A DNA stretch of 61,770 nt, taken from NCBI RefSeq assembly GCF_904424705.1, contig NZ_CAJGBF010000021.1:1-61770 (forward strand). Reading direction: 5' to 3'. A program made the position numbers and the translations under genes. This DNA is from Rossellomorea arthrocnemi (GTDB lineage: Bacteria > Bacillota > Bacilli > Bacillales > Bacillaceae_B). Positions within the stretch are counted from its first letter, which is position 1, and the number at the start of each line of letters is the position of its first letter. The notes beneath the pieces are model-generated. The model saw nothing but the letters and a program-made list of their open reading frames with translations. It did no database searches and was not told the DNA's origin. This document shows positions 11,100-19,573 of this stretch, piece after piece.

Positions 11100-12557
11100 A
11101 TGACACAGGAAGTACGCGTCCGTTATGCCCCGAGTCCAACGGGTCATTTACATATTGGAAATGCAAGAACCGCTTTATTTAATTACCTTTACGCCCGCAG
11201 CGTAGGTGGGAAGTTCATCATACGTATTGAAGACACAGATAAGAAGCGTAATATCGAAGGTGGAGAAGAAAGTCAGCTTAAGTATCTTCAGTGGCTGGGA
11301 ATCGACTGGGACGAGAGTGTAGACAAGCCGGGTGAATACGGTCCTTATCGTCAATCTGAGCGTAACCATATTTATGAGCAGTACTTAAATGAGTTGTTGG
11401 AAAGCGGAAAGGCTTATCAATGCTACTGTACGGAGGAAGAGCTGGAAGCGGAACGTGAAGCTCAATCGGCATCAGGTCAAATGCCACGTTACTCCGGAAA
11501 ATGCCGCAACCTGACAAAAGAGGATCAGGAGAAATTAGCAGCGGAAGGTCGTCAACCGAGCATTCGTTTTCGTGTACCTGCAGGAAAAGTATATTCTTTC
11601 AATGATATCGTGAAAGAAGATGTGGCGTTTGAATCTGATGGCATCGGCGATTTTGTCATTGCGAAAAAAGACGGAACGCCAACCTATAACTTTGCCGTTG
11701 CGGTTGATGATTATCTGATGAAAATTTCACACGTTCTACGTGGAGAAGATCATATATCCAATACGCCAAAACAATTAATGATTTTTGAAGCTCTTGGATG
11801 GGAAGCTCCTGTTTATGGACATATGACATTAATTGTTAATGAAAGCCGTAAAAAGCTTAGTAAGCGCGATGAAAGTATCATTCAGTTCATCGAGCAATAC
11901 GAAGCTTTAGGGTACTTACCGGAAGCTTTATTCAACTTCATTGCACTACTCGGCTGGTCTCCAAAAGGAGAGGAAGAGCTATTTTCTAAAGATGAATTTA
12001 TTGAAATTTTCGACCCGGCGCGTTTATCTACTTCTTCTGCACTGTTCGATAACCAGAAGCTAACATGGATGAACAATCAGTACATGAAGAATTTAGAATT
12101 GGCTCAAGTTGTTGAGCTGTCCCTTCCTCATTTAATCAGTGCGGGTAAACTGGACGGGAACATGTCCGATGAGCAGCGTGAATGGGCGGCCCGCGTCATT
12201 TCTTTATACCAGGAGCAAATGAGCTTCGGGGCTGAAATCGTTGAGTTGTCTGAAATGTTCTTTAAGGCAGATCTTGAATACGGTGAAGAGGCAAAAGCGG
12301 TACTGGAAGAAGAACAGGTCCCTGAAGTCCTTCAAGCTTTCTTGAACGAGATAGAAGCTCTTGAAAATTATGAAGCAGCAGAAATTAAATCCTCTATAAA
12401 GGCTGTCCAAAAGTCGACAGGTCATAAGGGGAAAAAGCTCTTTATGCCAATCCGTGTAGCGGTTACGGGTCAGACTCATGGTCCTGAATTGCCGAATGCG
12501 ATTGAACTTTTAGGGAAAGATACGGTTAAACATCGTCTGCAAAGTCTTTTAGGTTAA
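11100..12557 (+). CDS. gltX: Glutamyl-tRNA synthetase
   Basis: A 485-residue class I aminoacyl-tRNA synthetase. The HIGH signature occurs as [14 protein letters not shown] (residues 9-22) and the KMSKS signature as KKLSKRDES; a C-terminal helical anticodon-binding domain follows. In Gram-positives this enzyme also charges tRNA-Gln with glutamate, which GatCAB then amidates. GAGGAGG precedes the ATG. The gene stands alone between ispF and the T-box-controlled cysE operon, in the same order as B. subtilis. Confidence 0.97.
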   Translation: MTQEVRVRYAPSPTGHLHIGNARTALFNYLYARSVGGKFIIRIEDTDKKRNIEGGEESQLKYLQWLGIDWDESVDKPGEYGPYRQSERNHIYEQYLNELLESGKAYQCYCTEEELEAEREAQSASGQMPRYSGKCRNLTKEDQEKLAAEGRQPSIRFRVPAGKVYSFNDIVKEDVAFESDGIGDFVIAKKDGTPTYNFAVAVDDYLMKISHVLRGEDHISNTPKQLMIFEALGWEAPVYGHMTLIVNESRKKLSKRDESIIQFIEQYEALGYLPEALFNFIALLGWSPKGEEELFSKDEFIEIFDPARLSTSSALFDNQKLTWMNNQYMKNLELAQVVELSLPHLISAGKLDGNMSDEQREWAARVISLYQEQMSFGAEIVELSEMFFKADLEYGEEAKAVLEEEQVPEVLQAFLNEIEALENYEAAEIKSSIKAVQKSTGHKGKKLFMPIRVAVTGQTHGPELPNAIELLGKDTVKHRLQSLLG

Positions 12558-12611
12558 CATTTTGAAGGAAATGTAATATAGTAAGAGTATCACAATAAAT
12601 GATATCGCGTT

Positions 12612-12848
12612 GATGAGGAGAAGTAAGAAAAGGATGCTTAATAGAGAGAACCATCACCGGCTGAAAGTGGTTTAAGCCCCTCCGATTCTGAAATGCACCT
12701 CTGAGTCCGTTACTGAAATATAGTAGGTAAAGGCGGTTTCCTACCGTTAACAGGATTTGAGTTGGAGAAGGTTATTTTTCTTTTCAATCAGAGTGGAACC
12801 GCGCTACCTAAGCGTCTCTGTCATTTTATTGACAGGGGCGTTTTTTTA
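12612..12848 (+). promoter_or_regulatory. T-box leader for cysteine, with terminator
   Basis: The T-box sequence AGAGTGGAACCGCG (about 12785-12798) is present, preceded by a stem I region that starts with the GATGAGGAGAAGTAA segment. The likely specifier is UGC (Cys) in GAAATGCACCTC near 12691-12702. A rho-independent terminator follows (GCGTCTCTGTCA and TGACAGGGGCGT, about 12810-12840, then seven T). Uncharged tRNA-Cys would stabilise the antiterminator and allow transcription of cysE-cysS and the genes behind. The specifier call is from position in the leader and was not folded computationally. Confidence 0.9.
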
Positions 12849-12849
12849 T

Positions 12850-13225
12850 TGTCCAGCTCGAGCGGCTAGGCCCTCGAGGTCATAAGCTAAATGGTCCGGG
12901 AAGGCAAAAAAACGCCTTCCCGGCCCATTGATCTTATGCTTGCCGGGCCTGAGCAAGCCGCTTGCGCTTTTCTGTTTGTCCAGCTCCGGCGGCTAGAGGC
13001 TCGAGGTCATAAGCCAAACCTGCCACAAAGGCAAAGGGCGCCTTTCCAGCAGGTTCGTCTTATGCTTGTCGCCTCTTCCCAAGCCGCCTCCGCTTTTCTG
13101 TTTGTCCAGCTCCAGCGGCTAGGCCCTCGAGGTCATAAGCTAAATGGTCCAGGAAGGCAAAAAACGCCTTTCCGGTGGCCTCGCCTTATGCTTGTCGCCT
13201 CTGACCAAGCCACCAGCGCTTTTAT
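12850..13225 (+). repeat. Three tandem copies of hairpin element B
   Basis: Three head-to-tail copies begin with TTGTCCAGCTC at about 12849, 12976 and 13102 and end with GCGCTTTT, giving a period of 126-127 bp. Each can fold into a long imperfect hairpin with an inner AAGGC/GCCTT stem. Copies 1 and 3 share the inner sequence AAGCTAAATGGTCC; copy 2 is different inside, so this was not a simple triplication. The array lies between the T-box terminator and the cysE ribosome-binding site. An open frame (12891-13232) runs through it only because the period is close to a multiple of three. Confidence 0.85.
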
Positions 13226-13248
13226 TTTTTAAAGAGAGGGGGATCCGA

Positions 13249-13899
13249 ATGTTTAAGTCGTTTAAGGAAGATATAGATGTCGTGTTTGATCAGGATCCGG
13301 CAGCGAGGAATTATGTGGAGGTCATCCTCACGTATTCGGGTCTTCATGCTATTTGGGCTCATCGTGTTGCTCACGCATTTTTTAAACGTAAATTCTTTTT
13401 TATTGCACGGGTCATTTCACAGGTAAGCCGCTTTTTCACGGGAGTGGAAATTCACCCCGGGGCTAAAATCGGCCGGCGTTTTTTCATCGATCATGGGATG
13501 GGTGTAGTGATTGGCGAGACATGTGAAATCGGAGATAATGTCACGCTCTTCCAAGGCGTCACCCTCGGTGGAACCGGAAAAGAAAAAGGGAAGAGGCATC
13601 CCACCATTCAGGATAATGCCCTTATTGCGACAGGAGCGAAAGTATTAGGATCCATCGTAGTTGGGGAAAATTCTAAGGTAGGAGCAGGGTCCGTGGTCCT
13701 GAAAGATGTTCCCCCCAATTCTACCGTAGTCGGCATCCCGGGGAAGGTCGTCATCCAGGACGGAGTGAAGATACTGAAGGACCTGAACCACTGTGATTTG
13801 CCGGATCCAATGAACGACCGTATGAAACAGCTTGAAAAAGAAGTGAATGAGTTGAAATCACTATTAAGGGAATATGAGGGAAGGAGTCGATCATCTTGA
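13249..13899 (+). CDS. cysE: Serine O-acetyltransferase CysE
   Basis: A 216-residue enzyme that transfers acetyl from acetyl-CoA to L-serine, the first committed step of cysteine synthesis. The N-terminal helical part ([15 protein letters not shown]) is followed by a left-handed beta-helix of hexapeptide repeats ([41 protein letters not shown]) with the catalytic His/Asp region. ATG 13249 is used because GAGAGGGGG lies ahead and the product begins [10 protein letters not shown] like relatives; a longer in-frame extension into the repeat array is rejected. The stop overlaps the TTG start of cysS. Confidence 0.96.
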   Translation: MFKSFKEDIDVVFDQDPAARNYVEVILTYSGLHAIWAHRVAHAFFKRKFFFIARVISQVSRFFTGVEIHPGAKIGRRFFIDHGMGVVIGETCEIGDNVTLFQGVTLGGTGKEKGKRHPTIQDNALIATGAKVLGSIVVGENSKVGAGSVVLKDVPPNSTVVGIPGKVVIQDGVKILKDLNHCDLPDPMNDRMKQLEKEVNELKSLLREYEGRSRSS

Positions 13900-15296
13900 C
13901 GATTCGTTTATATAACACACTTACAAGGCAAAAAGAAGAATTCAAACCCCTGGAAGAGGGTAAGGTCAAAATGTATGTGTGCGGACCGACGGTTTATAAC
14001 TATATCCATATAGGAAATGCCCGACCTGCGATTGTGTTTGACACAGTGAGACGTTATCTGGAATACAGGGGCTATGATGTTCAATTCGTTTCGAATTTCA
14101 CAGATGTGGATGATAAATTAATTAGAGCGGCTAAGGAACTGGGAGAAGATGTCCCGACTATTGCAAAGCGCTTCATAGATGCTTACTTTGAAGATACAGG
14201 AGCCCTCGGATGCAAGCAGGCAGATGTTCATCCGACTGTAACCGATAATATCGACACCATTGTTGATTTTATCACAGCCCTTGTTGAAAAAGGGTATGCC
14301 TATGAGTCACAGGGTGATGTTTATTATCGAACAAGAAAGTTTGATGGCTATGGTAAGCTTTCTCATCAGCCTATTGATGAACTGAAAGCGGGAGCCCGGA
14401 TTGATGTAGGCGACAAAAAAGAGGACGCCCTTGATTTCGTTCTATGGAAAGCGGCGAAAGAAGGGGAGATCTCTTGGGAAAGTCCATGGGGTGAAGGACG
14501 CCCGGGCTGGCATATCGAGTGCTCCGCCATGGCAAAGCGCTACTTGGGAGATACCATTGATATTCACGCCGGGGGACAGGATCTCACCTTCCCTCATCAC
14601 GAGAATGAAATCGCCCAATCGGAGGCCCTCACAGGTAAGACCTTTGCAAACTATTGGATGCACAATGGATATATTAATATCGATAATGAGAAGATGTCAA
14701 AGTCCCTCGGTAATTTCGTATTAGTTCACGATATTATTAAAGAACAAGATCCGCAGGTACTTCGTTTCTTCATGCTATCCGTTCATTACCGTCATCCGAT
14801 CAACTACAATCTCGAGCTTCTCCAGAACGCAGAGACCTCTTTGGAACGGATCAAGACAGCTTATGACAACTTGAAGCATCGTAAGGAATCAAGTACAAAT
14901 TTAACGGAGAACAATCAGGAGTGGGTGGACAAAATCGCAGAGTTGAAAAATCAGTTCATTTCAGATATGGATGATGATTTTAACACTGCCAATGGGATAT
15001 CCGTTTTATTCGAACTATCCAGGCAAGCGAATTATTATTTGATGGAGAAGAATACTTCCACTGAGGTAATTGAAGAATTTTTACAGCATTTCGAAGATTT
15101 CTTCTCTGTGCTGGGATTGACTCTTCAGGAAGCGGAACTACTGGACGAAGAAGTGGAAGAGTTGATACAAAAACGTATTCAAGCACGTAAGGACCGTAAC
15201 TTCCAACTAGCGGATGAAATTCGTGACACATTGAAAGACATGAATATCATTCTGGAAGATACCCCTCAAGGCATACGCTGGAAAAGAGGTTCTTAA
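13896..15296 (+). CDS. cysS: Cysteinyl-tRNA synthetase
   Basis: A 466-residue class I synthetase. The zinc-ligand cysteine in [13 protein letters not shown] (which includes the HIGH motif), the later zinc region HIECSAMA and FPHHENE, and the KMSKS loop (EKMSKSLG) are all present. It starts at TTG 13896, overlapping the cysE stop by 4 bases, with AAGGAG 9-10 bases ahead; no closer ATG fits the family N-terminus MTIRLYNT. Grouping with cysE behind a Cys T-box lets tRNA-Cys charging control both cysteine supply and its use. Confidence 0.96.
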   Translation: MTIRLYNTLTRQKEEFKPLEEGKVKMYVCGPTVYNYIHIGNARPAIVFDTVRRYLEYRGYDVQFVSNFTDVDDKLIRAAKELGEDVPTIAKRFIDAYFEDTGALGCKQADVHPTVTDNIDTIVDFITALVEKGYAYESQGDVYYRTRKFDGYGKLSHQPIDELKAGARIDVGDKKEDALDFVLWKAAKEGEISWESPWGEGRPGWHIECSAMAKRYLGDTIDIHAGGQDLTFPHHENEIAQSEALTGKTFANYWMHNGYINIDNEKMSKSLGNFVLVHDIIKEQDPQVLRFFMLSVHYRHPINYNLELLQNAETSLERIKTAYDNLKHRKESSTNLTENNQEWVDKIAELKNQFISDMDDDFNTANGISVLFELSRQANYYLMEKNTSTEVIEEFLQHFEDFFSVLGLTLQEAELLDEEVEELIQKRIQARKDRNFQLADEIRDTLKDMNIILEDTPQGIRWKRGS

Positions 15297-15715
15297 TGCT
15301 GCACGAGACAAATGAACAAATCGAGGCGAAACAGATCAATGCACTGGCACTTGCGTATATGGGGGATGCTGTATATGAAACATATGTACGGCAGCTCCTG
15401 TTAACGAAAGGGAAGATCAAACCGAATCAGCTGCACAGAGCGGCGACGAAGTATGTGTCTGCGAAAGCCCAAGCGGCTATTCTCAGAACATTGTTTGATT
15501 ATGAGGTATTAACGGAAGAAGAGATTTCGATTGTTAAGCGTGGTCGGAATGCGAAATCCGGGACCACCCCTAAAAATACAGATGTACAGACATATAAACA
15601 TAGTACTGCTTTTGAGGCACTTATTGGATATTTGTTTTTGCTGAATCGGACGGAACGATTAGAGGAACTATTGAAGATCATTTTTGAACAAGCCCAGGCA
15701 GGAAAGGAGGAGTAG
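15296..15715 (+). CDS. mrnC: Mini-ribonuclease III (MrnC)
   Basis: A 139-residue protein with only the RNase III catalytic domain and no double-stranded RNA-binding domain. The signature-like [15 protein letters not shown] lies near residue 20, and the second acidic region is [11 protein letters not shown]. In B. subtilis Mini-III matures the 5' and 3' ends of 23S rRNA. The ATG overlaps the last base of the cysS stop codon (TAATG), so it is translationally coupled. Confidence 0.95.
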   Translation: MLHETNEQIEAKQINALALAYMGDAVYETYVRQLLLTKGKIKPNQLHRAATKYVSAKAQAAILRTLFDYEVLTEEEISIVKRGRNAKSGTTPKNTDVQTYKHSTAFEALIGYLFLLNRTERLEELLKIIFEQAQAGKEE

Positions 15716-15717
15716 GA

Positions 15718-16461
15718 ATGAGTAAAGATTTTATCGGAGGAAGAAATCCCGTCATTGAAGCGTTAAAGTCAGGGAGGGATATCAACAAGATTTGGATTGC
15801 AGAGGGTTCACAGAAAGGTTCCATTCAGCAAATCGTAGGACTTGCCAAGGAATCGAACGTCATGGTTCAATATGTCCCGAAAAAGAAAATCGAACAGATG
15901 GTATCAGAGAATCACCAAGGGGTGGTCGCTTCTGTTGCCGCTTATCAGTATGCTGAACTTGATGATTTGTTTCAAAAAGCAGAACAAAAAGGGGAGGATC
16001 CTTTTATTCTGATCCTGGATGAATTGGAAGACCCCCATAACCTGGGGTCCATCATGAGGACTGCAGATGCGGCGGGTGCCCATGGAATCATTATTCCTAA
16101 GAGAAGAGCGGTGGGACTTACCTCAACCGTAGCGAAGGCGTCCACTGGTGCCATTGAGCATATCCCCGTTGCCCGCGTGACGAATCTATCGAGAGCGGTG
16201 GATGAGCTGAAAGAGCGAGGTGTGTGGGTAGCTGGAACGGATGCGAAGGGAAAGCAGGATTTCCGCCAGTTGGACGGCACTCTTCCTATCGGATTAATTA
16301 TCGGAAGTGAAGGAAAAGGGATGAGCCGCATTTTGAGAGATAAATGCGATTTCCTTGTTCAGTTGCCTATGATCGGTCATGTTACATCACTAAACGCTTC
16401 GGTGGCAGCTAGTATTTTAATGTATGAGGTTTATCGTAAGCGCCACCCATTGGGAGAATAA
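15718..16461 (+). CDS. rlmB: 23S rRNA 2'-O-ribose guanosine methyltransferase RlmB
   Basis: A 247-residue SpoU-type SPOUT methyltransferase. An N-terminal RNA-binding substrate domain starts with FIGGRNPVIEAL; the catalytic knot has motif 1 ELEDPHNLGSIMRTADA, motif 2 IGSEGKGMSR and motif 3 MIGHVTSLNASVAASILMYE. The expected target is Gm2251 (E. coli numbering) in the peptidyl-transferase P loop. It lies 2 bases after mrnC, also an rRNA-processing gene. Exact target specificity is inferred from family and synteny. Confidence 0.93.
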   Translation: MSKDFIGGRNPVIEALKSGRDINKIWIAEGSQKGSIQQIVGLAKESNVMVQYVPKKKIEQMVSENHQGVVASVAAYQYAELDDLFQKAEQKGEDPFILILDELEDPHNLGSIMRTADAAGAHGIIIPKRRAVGLTSTVAKASTGAIEHIPVARVTNLSRAVDELKERGVWVAGTDAKGKQDFRQLDGTLPIGLIIGSEGKGMSRILRDKCDFLVQLPMIGHVTSLNASVAASILMYEVYRKRHPLGE

Positions 16462-16466
16462 GGGAG

Positions 16467-16976
16467 ATGGATATTCTCCTTGTGGATGGCTATAACATAA
16501 TCGGTGCCTGGCCGGAATTAAATGAGTTGAAGCAGAAAGACTTAGCCGCAGCAAGAGACCGCCTGGTCGAACTAATGGCGGAGTATCAAGGGTATACGGG
16601 TTACCGTGTCATTGTTGTATTTGATGCCTATTATGTTCAGGGAATTGCCCGGAAATATCAAAATTACAAAGTGGAAGTGCTCTTTACAAGAGAAAATGAA
16701 ACAGCAGATGAACGAATTGAAAGATTGGCCATTGAATTAAGCAATATCAAAACACAGATTCATGTCGCCACCTCTGATTTTACCGAACAATGGGCGATCT
16801 TTGGTCAAGGAGCCCTTCGGAAATCTGCGAGGGAGCTCTTGACCGAAGTGAAAGTCATCGAAAAAAAGATTGAGAGAAAAGTACGAAGCTCAAGTACACA
16901 AAGACCGGCTTCTAAGATACAATTGTCTGAAGAAGTTGCTGAAATTTTCGAAAAATGGCGGCGTGGGGAACAATGA
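16467..16976 (+). CDS. rae1: Ribosome-associated A-site endoribonuclease Rae1 (YacP)
   Basis: A 169-residue NYN-domain protein (DUF901). The PIN-like core is seen as MDILLVDGYNIIGAWPEL at the N-terminus, VIVVFDAYYV, and a later ETADERIERLA / VATSDFTEQW region that supplies acidic metal ligands. B. subtilis Rae1 enters the ribosomal A site and cuts mRNA in a translation-dependent way. It starts 5 bases after rlmB and ends just before the sigH promoter, so it closes the cysE-cysS-mrnC-rlmB-rae1 run. Confidence 0.92.
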   Translation: MDILLVDGYNIIGAWPELNELKQKDLAAARDRLVELMAEYQGYTGYRVIVVFDAYYVQGIARKYQNYKVEVLFTRENETADERIERLAIELSNIKTQIHVATSDFTEQWAIFGQGALRKSARELLTEVKVIEKKIERKVRSSSTQRPASKIQLSEEVAEIFEKWRRGEQ

Positions 16977-16980
16977 TAGG

Positions 16981-17010
16981 TTGACGATTGAATTTTCTGT
17001 AATGTATAAT
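16981..17010 (+). promoter_or_regulatory. Sigma-A promoter of sigH
   Basis: TTGACG (16981-16986) and TATAAT (17005-17010) with an 18-bp spacer, 35 bases before the sigH start. The surrounding sequence is AT-rich, as expected for AbrB binding known at B. subtilis sigH, but no specific AbrB site can be read. Confidence 0.75.
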
Positions 17011-17044
17011 ATTTCTATCTATTGTTTTGCGCGGGGGGATGTGT

Positions 17045-17698
17045 GTGAGCAATATCACCAGGACAGAAGCATTTGATAATCGATTAGAAGGCATGGATGA
17101 TGAAGAGATAATAGAAGCCGTCCATCAGGGTCACAGCGAAGCGTTAGATTTCTTAATCAGGAAATACCGTAATTTTGTAAGAGCGAAAGCACGCTCGTAT
17201 TTTTTAATAGGGGCAGATAAGGAAGATATAGTCCAGGAAGGTATGATTGGATTATACAAAGCCATCCGGGATTATAAGGAGGACAAGCTGACGTCTTTTA
17301 AAGCGTTTGCGGAACTTTGTATCACAAGACAAATCATAACTGCCATTAAGACAGCCACGAGACAGAAGCATATACCGTTGAACTCATATGTTTCATTGGA
17401 TAAGCCCATTTATGATGATGAATCTGACCGAACGCTATTAGATGTCATTTCAGGTGCGAAAGTAATGGATCCGGAAGCGCTCATTATCAATCGTGAAGAA
17501 TTCGATAATATGGAGGACAAGATGGCTCAGCTGTTAAGCGACCTTGAGCGGAAAGTCCTGGCCCTTTATTTGGACGGGCAGTCTTATCAGGAGATTTCCG
17601 AAGAGCTTAACCGCCATGTGAAGTCCATCGACAACGCATTGCAGCGAGTAAAACGAAAGCTTGAACGGTACTTGGAAGTTCGCGAAATAACCATGTAA
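17045..17698 (+). CDS. sigH: RNA polymerase sigma-H factor (sporulation, transition phase)
   Basis: A 217-residue sigma-70 family factor. Region 2 is clear (EDIVQEGMIGLYKAIRDYKEDKLTSF, ITAIKTATRQKHIP) and region 4 carries the helix-turn-helix YQEISEELNRHVKSIDNALQRVKRKL. Sigma-H drives entry into sporulation and competence genes. The GTG at 17045 is preferred because GGGGGG at 17033-17038 then has 6-base spacing and the length matches the 218-residue B. subtilis protein; ATG 17039 abuts the ribosome-binding site. Confidence 0.96.
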   Translation: MSNITRTEAFDNRLEGMDDEEIIEAVHQGHSEALDFLIRKYRNFVRAKARSYFLIGADKEDIVQEGMIGLYKAIRDYKEDKLTSFKAFAELCITRQIITAIKTATRQKHIPLNSYVSLDKPIYDDESDRTLLDVISGAKVMDPEALIINREEFDNMEDKMAQLLSDLERKVLALYLDGQSYQEISEELNRHVKSIDNALQRVKRKLERYLEVREITM

Positions 17699-17705
17699 AG
17701 TCATA

Positions 17706-17757
17706 TTGACACAAATTGGTGGTCATGTTATTTTTGATAGGACTTACTATGTATAAT
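17706..17757 (+). promoter_or_regulatory. Promoter region ahead of rpmG-secE
   Basis: A TTGACA at 17706-17711 has only a weak TATTTT at the proper 17-bp distance (17729-17734), and a perfect TATAAT at 17752-17757 lacks a -35 at standard spacing. One of the two probably starts the rpmG-secE transcript; the sequence alone does not decide. Confidence 0.45.
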
Positions 17758-17770
17758 ATAGGTGGAATAT

Positions 17771-17917
17771 ATGACTACTAAATTAATATTGGCTTGTACG
17801 GTGTGCGGTTCGAGGAATTATTCTGTACCGGGAAATCGTAATCAGGCTGTTCGATTAGAATTAAAGAAATTCTGTAATACATGTAATGCTCACACTCTGC
17901 ACAAAGAAACTAAATAG
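17771..17917 (+). CDS. rpmG: 50S ribosomal protein L33, zinc-binding type
   Basis: A 48-residue protein beginning [17 protein letters not shown]. Both zinc-ligand pairs (CTVC and CNTC) are present, so it is the zinc-dependent C+ form. GGTGG lies 8 bases upstream of the ATG. It sits between sigH and secE as in B. subtilis (rpmGB position). Zinc-free paralogues usually encoded elsewhere in Bacillus genomes are not in this window. Confidence 0.93.
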   Translation: MTTKLILACTVCGSRNYSVPGNRNQAVRLELKKFCNTCNAHTLHKETK

Positions 17918-17962
17918 TGCAGGAAGTCTTGCGTATTGATATTAGTTGGAGGTTACTAACGG

Positions 17963-18142
17963 ATGTTTAAATTCTTTCGCAATGTTGCATTGGAAATGAG
18001 AAAGGTCAGCTGGCCTAAACGTAAAGAGTTAACGCGCTATACGATCACGGTTATTACAACAGTGGTATTTGTTGCCCTTTTCTTTGCAGTTATCGACCTG
18101 GGCATCTCAGAACTTATGCGATTGATCATTGGTTCTAAGTAA
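17963..18142 (+). CDS. secE: Preprotein translocase subunit SecE
   Basis: A 59-residue protein of the short Gram-positive SecE type. The conserved amphipathic segment EMRKVSWPKRKEL is followed by one transmembrane helix (about residues 27-50). SecE clamps SecY, encoded 27 kb downstream, in the SecYEG channel. GGAGG lies 8-10 bases before the ATG. The order rpmG-secE-nusG is conserved in Firmicutes. Confidence 0.95.
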   Translation: MFKFFRNVALEMRKVSWPKRKELTRYTITVITTVVFVALFFAVIDLGISELMRLIIGSK

Positions 18143-18159
18143 GAGAAACATAGAATTAG

Positions 18160-18190
18160 TTGTATATATACCATGAAAGCATGGTATAAT
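18160..18190 (+). promoter_or_regulatory. Extended -10 promoter ahead of nusG
   Basis: TGGTATAAT (18182-18190) is an extended -10 element; a weak TTGTAT (18160-18165) lies 19 bp upstream. The -10 overlaps a small palindrome ACCATGAAAGCATGGT. Confidence 0.5.
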
Positions 18191-18218
18191 GAATGTTAAT
18201 AGAGTACATGACCTTAGA

Positions 18219-18246
18219 GCCCGTTATCTTTTTACGGGTTTTTTCA
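18219..18246 (+). terminator. Weak terminator-like hairpin in the nusG leader
   Basis: CCCGT (18220-18224) and ACGGG (18234-18238) form a short stem followed directly by six T. Because it lies downstream of the nusG promoter candidate and upstream of nusG, it would act as an attenuator rather than an operon end. The stem is short, so the call is tentative. Confidence 0.5.
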
Positions 18247-18312
18247 TTTGGAGAAAAAAGGCGAATGAGTATTCTTAAATAGCGAGGAGGGACGGACGTT
18301 TAGTCCTATGTA

Positions 18313-18846
18313 ATGGAGAAGAATTGGTATGTAGTCCATACGTATTCAGGATATGAGAATAAGGTAAAAGCAAACCTTGAGAAACGTGTTGAAACGATGG
18401 GGATGCAAGATAAGATCTTCCGAGTGATCGTTCCTGAAGAAGAAGAAACGGACTTTAAGAACGGTAAGAAGAAAGTAGTGAAGAAGAAAGTATTTCCAGG
18501 TTATGTGATTGTTGAAATCGTCATGACGGATGATTCCTGGTATGTTGTCCGCAACACACCTGGAGTGACCGGTTTCGTCGGTTCATCAGGATCAGGTTCA
18601 AAGCCTACTCCGTTACTGCCGGAAGAAGTGACAAATCTTCTGAAGCAAATGGGCATGACAGAGAAAAAGGTAGAGATCGACTTCGAATTAGGGGAAACTG
18701 TAAAAGTGAATGAAGGTCCATTTGCAAACTTTACAGGTTCGATTGAAGAGATCGATAATGCGAAAGCTAAAGTCAAAGTCCACGTTAATATGTTTGGTAG
18801 AGACACCCCGGTAGAACTGGATTTCTCCCAGATTGATAAATTATAA
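18313..18846 (+). CDS. nusG: Transcription termination/antitermination factor NusG
   Basis: A 177-residue two-domain protein: an N-terminal NGN domain (MEKNWYVVHTYSGYENKVKANL through the VFPGYVIVE segment) that binds RNA polymerase, and a C-terminal KOW domain (VKVNEGPFANFTGSIEEI). B. subtilis NusG promotes sequence-specific pausing. The ATG at 18313 gives the family N-terminus, yet the best ribosome-binding site (GGAGG, 18286-18290) is 22 bases away. A small hairpin (GGAC 18294-18297 with GTCC 18303-18306) between them could bring the spacing to about 9. Confidence 0.96.
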   Translation: MEKNWYVVHTYSGYENKVKANLEKRVETMGMQDKIFRVIVPEEEETDFKNGKKKVVKKKVFPGYVIVEIVMTDDSWYVVRNTPGVTGFVGSSGSGSKPTPLLPEEVTNLLKQMGMTEKKVEIDFELGETVKVNEGPFANFTGSIEEIDNAKAKVKVHVNMFGRDTPVELDFSQIDKL

Positions 18847-18968
18847 TGGAAAAGAACTTGAAATCATTCTGAAAAAATGGTACTATTTCATAAGTCAGTG
18901 CGTCTCCACAAAGAGATACTGAAACTAATAGACGTTCTTTATGTTGATAAAGACATTTTTTACATTGA

Positions 18969-18996
18969 GTGGGAGGGTGAAAAACCCAATAACCAC
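18969..18996 (+). promoter_or_regulatory. L1-binding-like motif in the rplK leader
   Basis: The segment reads GTGG-GA-GGG-loop-CCC-AATAA-CCAC: an outer 4-bp and inner 3-bp helix separated by an asymmetric internal loop. It resembles the L1 site of 23S rRNA and L1-operon leaders (GUGGGA type). L1 autoregulation of rplK-rplA is known in other bacteria; here it is inferred. Confidence 0.55.
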
Positions 18997-19022
18997 ATCA
19001 CGGACTTAAGGAGGTGTGTCTC

Positions 19023-19448
19023 GTGGCTAAAAAAGTTATCAAAATGGTTAAATTGCAGATTCCTGCCGGTAAAGCTAATCCAGCTCCACCAGTTGGTCCT
19101 GCACTAGGTCAAGCAGGTGTTAACATCATGGGATTCTGTAAGGAATTCAATGCTCGTACAGCAGATCAAGCTGGCTTAATCATTCCTGTTGAAATCACGG
19201 TATTTGAAGACCGTTCATTTACATTCATCACAAAAACTCCACCCGCTGCTGTTCTTCTTAAGAAAGCTGCAGGTATCGAGTCTGGTTCAGGCGAACCAAA
19301 CAGCAAGAAAGTGGCAACACTTAAACGCGACAAAGTACGTGAAATTGCTGAAACAAAAATGCCTGACTTAAATGCAGCTAGTGTTGAATCAGCTATGCGC
19401 ATGGTAGAAGGAACTGCGCGCAGCATGGGTATCGTCATCGAAGACTAA
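19023..19448 (+). CDS. rplK: 50S ribosomal protein L11
   Basis: A 141-residue protein starting at GTG 19023 with AAGGAGG 8 bases ahead; an earlier in-frame GTG at 19014 lies inside the ribosome-binding site. The N-terminal proline-rich signature [29 protein letters not shown] and the C-terminal rRNA-binding domain are complete. L11 forms the GTPase-associated centre with 23S helices 43/44 and is needed for RelA-type signalling. It is followed by rplA. Confidence 0.97.
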   Translation: MAKKVIKMVKLQIPAGKANPAPPVGPALGQAGVNIMGFCKEFNARTADQAGLIIPVEITVFEDRSFTFITKTPPAAVLLKKAAGIESGSGEPNSKKVATLKRDKVREIAETKMPDLNAASVESAMRMVEGTARSMGIVIED

Positions 19449-19484
19449 TCCCTGCTTCGTTAAAGTAGAGGTTCCTGTTGAACG

Positions 19485-19522
19485 AGGTTGCGATGATGAA
19501 ATGTACGTTTCACTCGCAACCT
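19485..19522 (+). promoter_or_regulatory. Stable hairpin between rplK and rplA
   Basis: AGGTTGCG and CGCAACCT (outer arms, extended by A-T) and TGAAA/TTTCA (inner arms) form an almost continuous 38-base stem-loop. No U-tract follows, so it is not a canonical terminator. It may be an mRNA processing or stabilising element. Confidence 0.55.
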
Positions 19523-19528
19523 TATTTC

Positions 19529-19554
19529 GTGGGAGGTTATTCCGCTAAAACCAC
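19529..19554 (+). promoter_or_regulatory. Second L1-binding-like motif, ahead of rplA
   Basis: The segment reads GTGG-GA-GG-loop-CC-GCTAAAA-CCAC, the same architecture as the rplK leader motif at 18969 with a different loop. It lies 20 bases before the rplA start codon and close to its ribosome-binding site. Confidence 0.5.
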
Positions 19555-19573
19555 ATATAGGAGGAAATTTATA

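Noticed and set aside
12891..13232. Open frame of 113 codons with internal repeats upstream of cysE
   Set aside because: It lies wholly in the three hairpin elements; the frame stays open only because the repeat period is close to a multiple of three. No ribosome-binding site, and the composition is that of the repeats.
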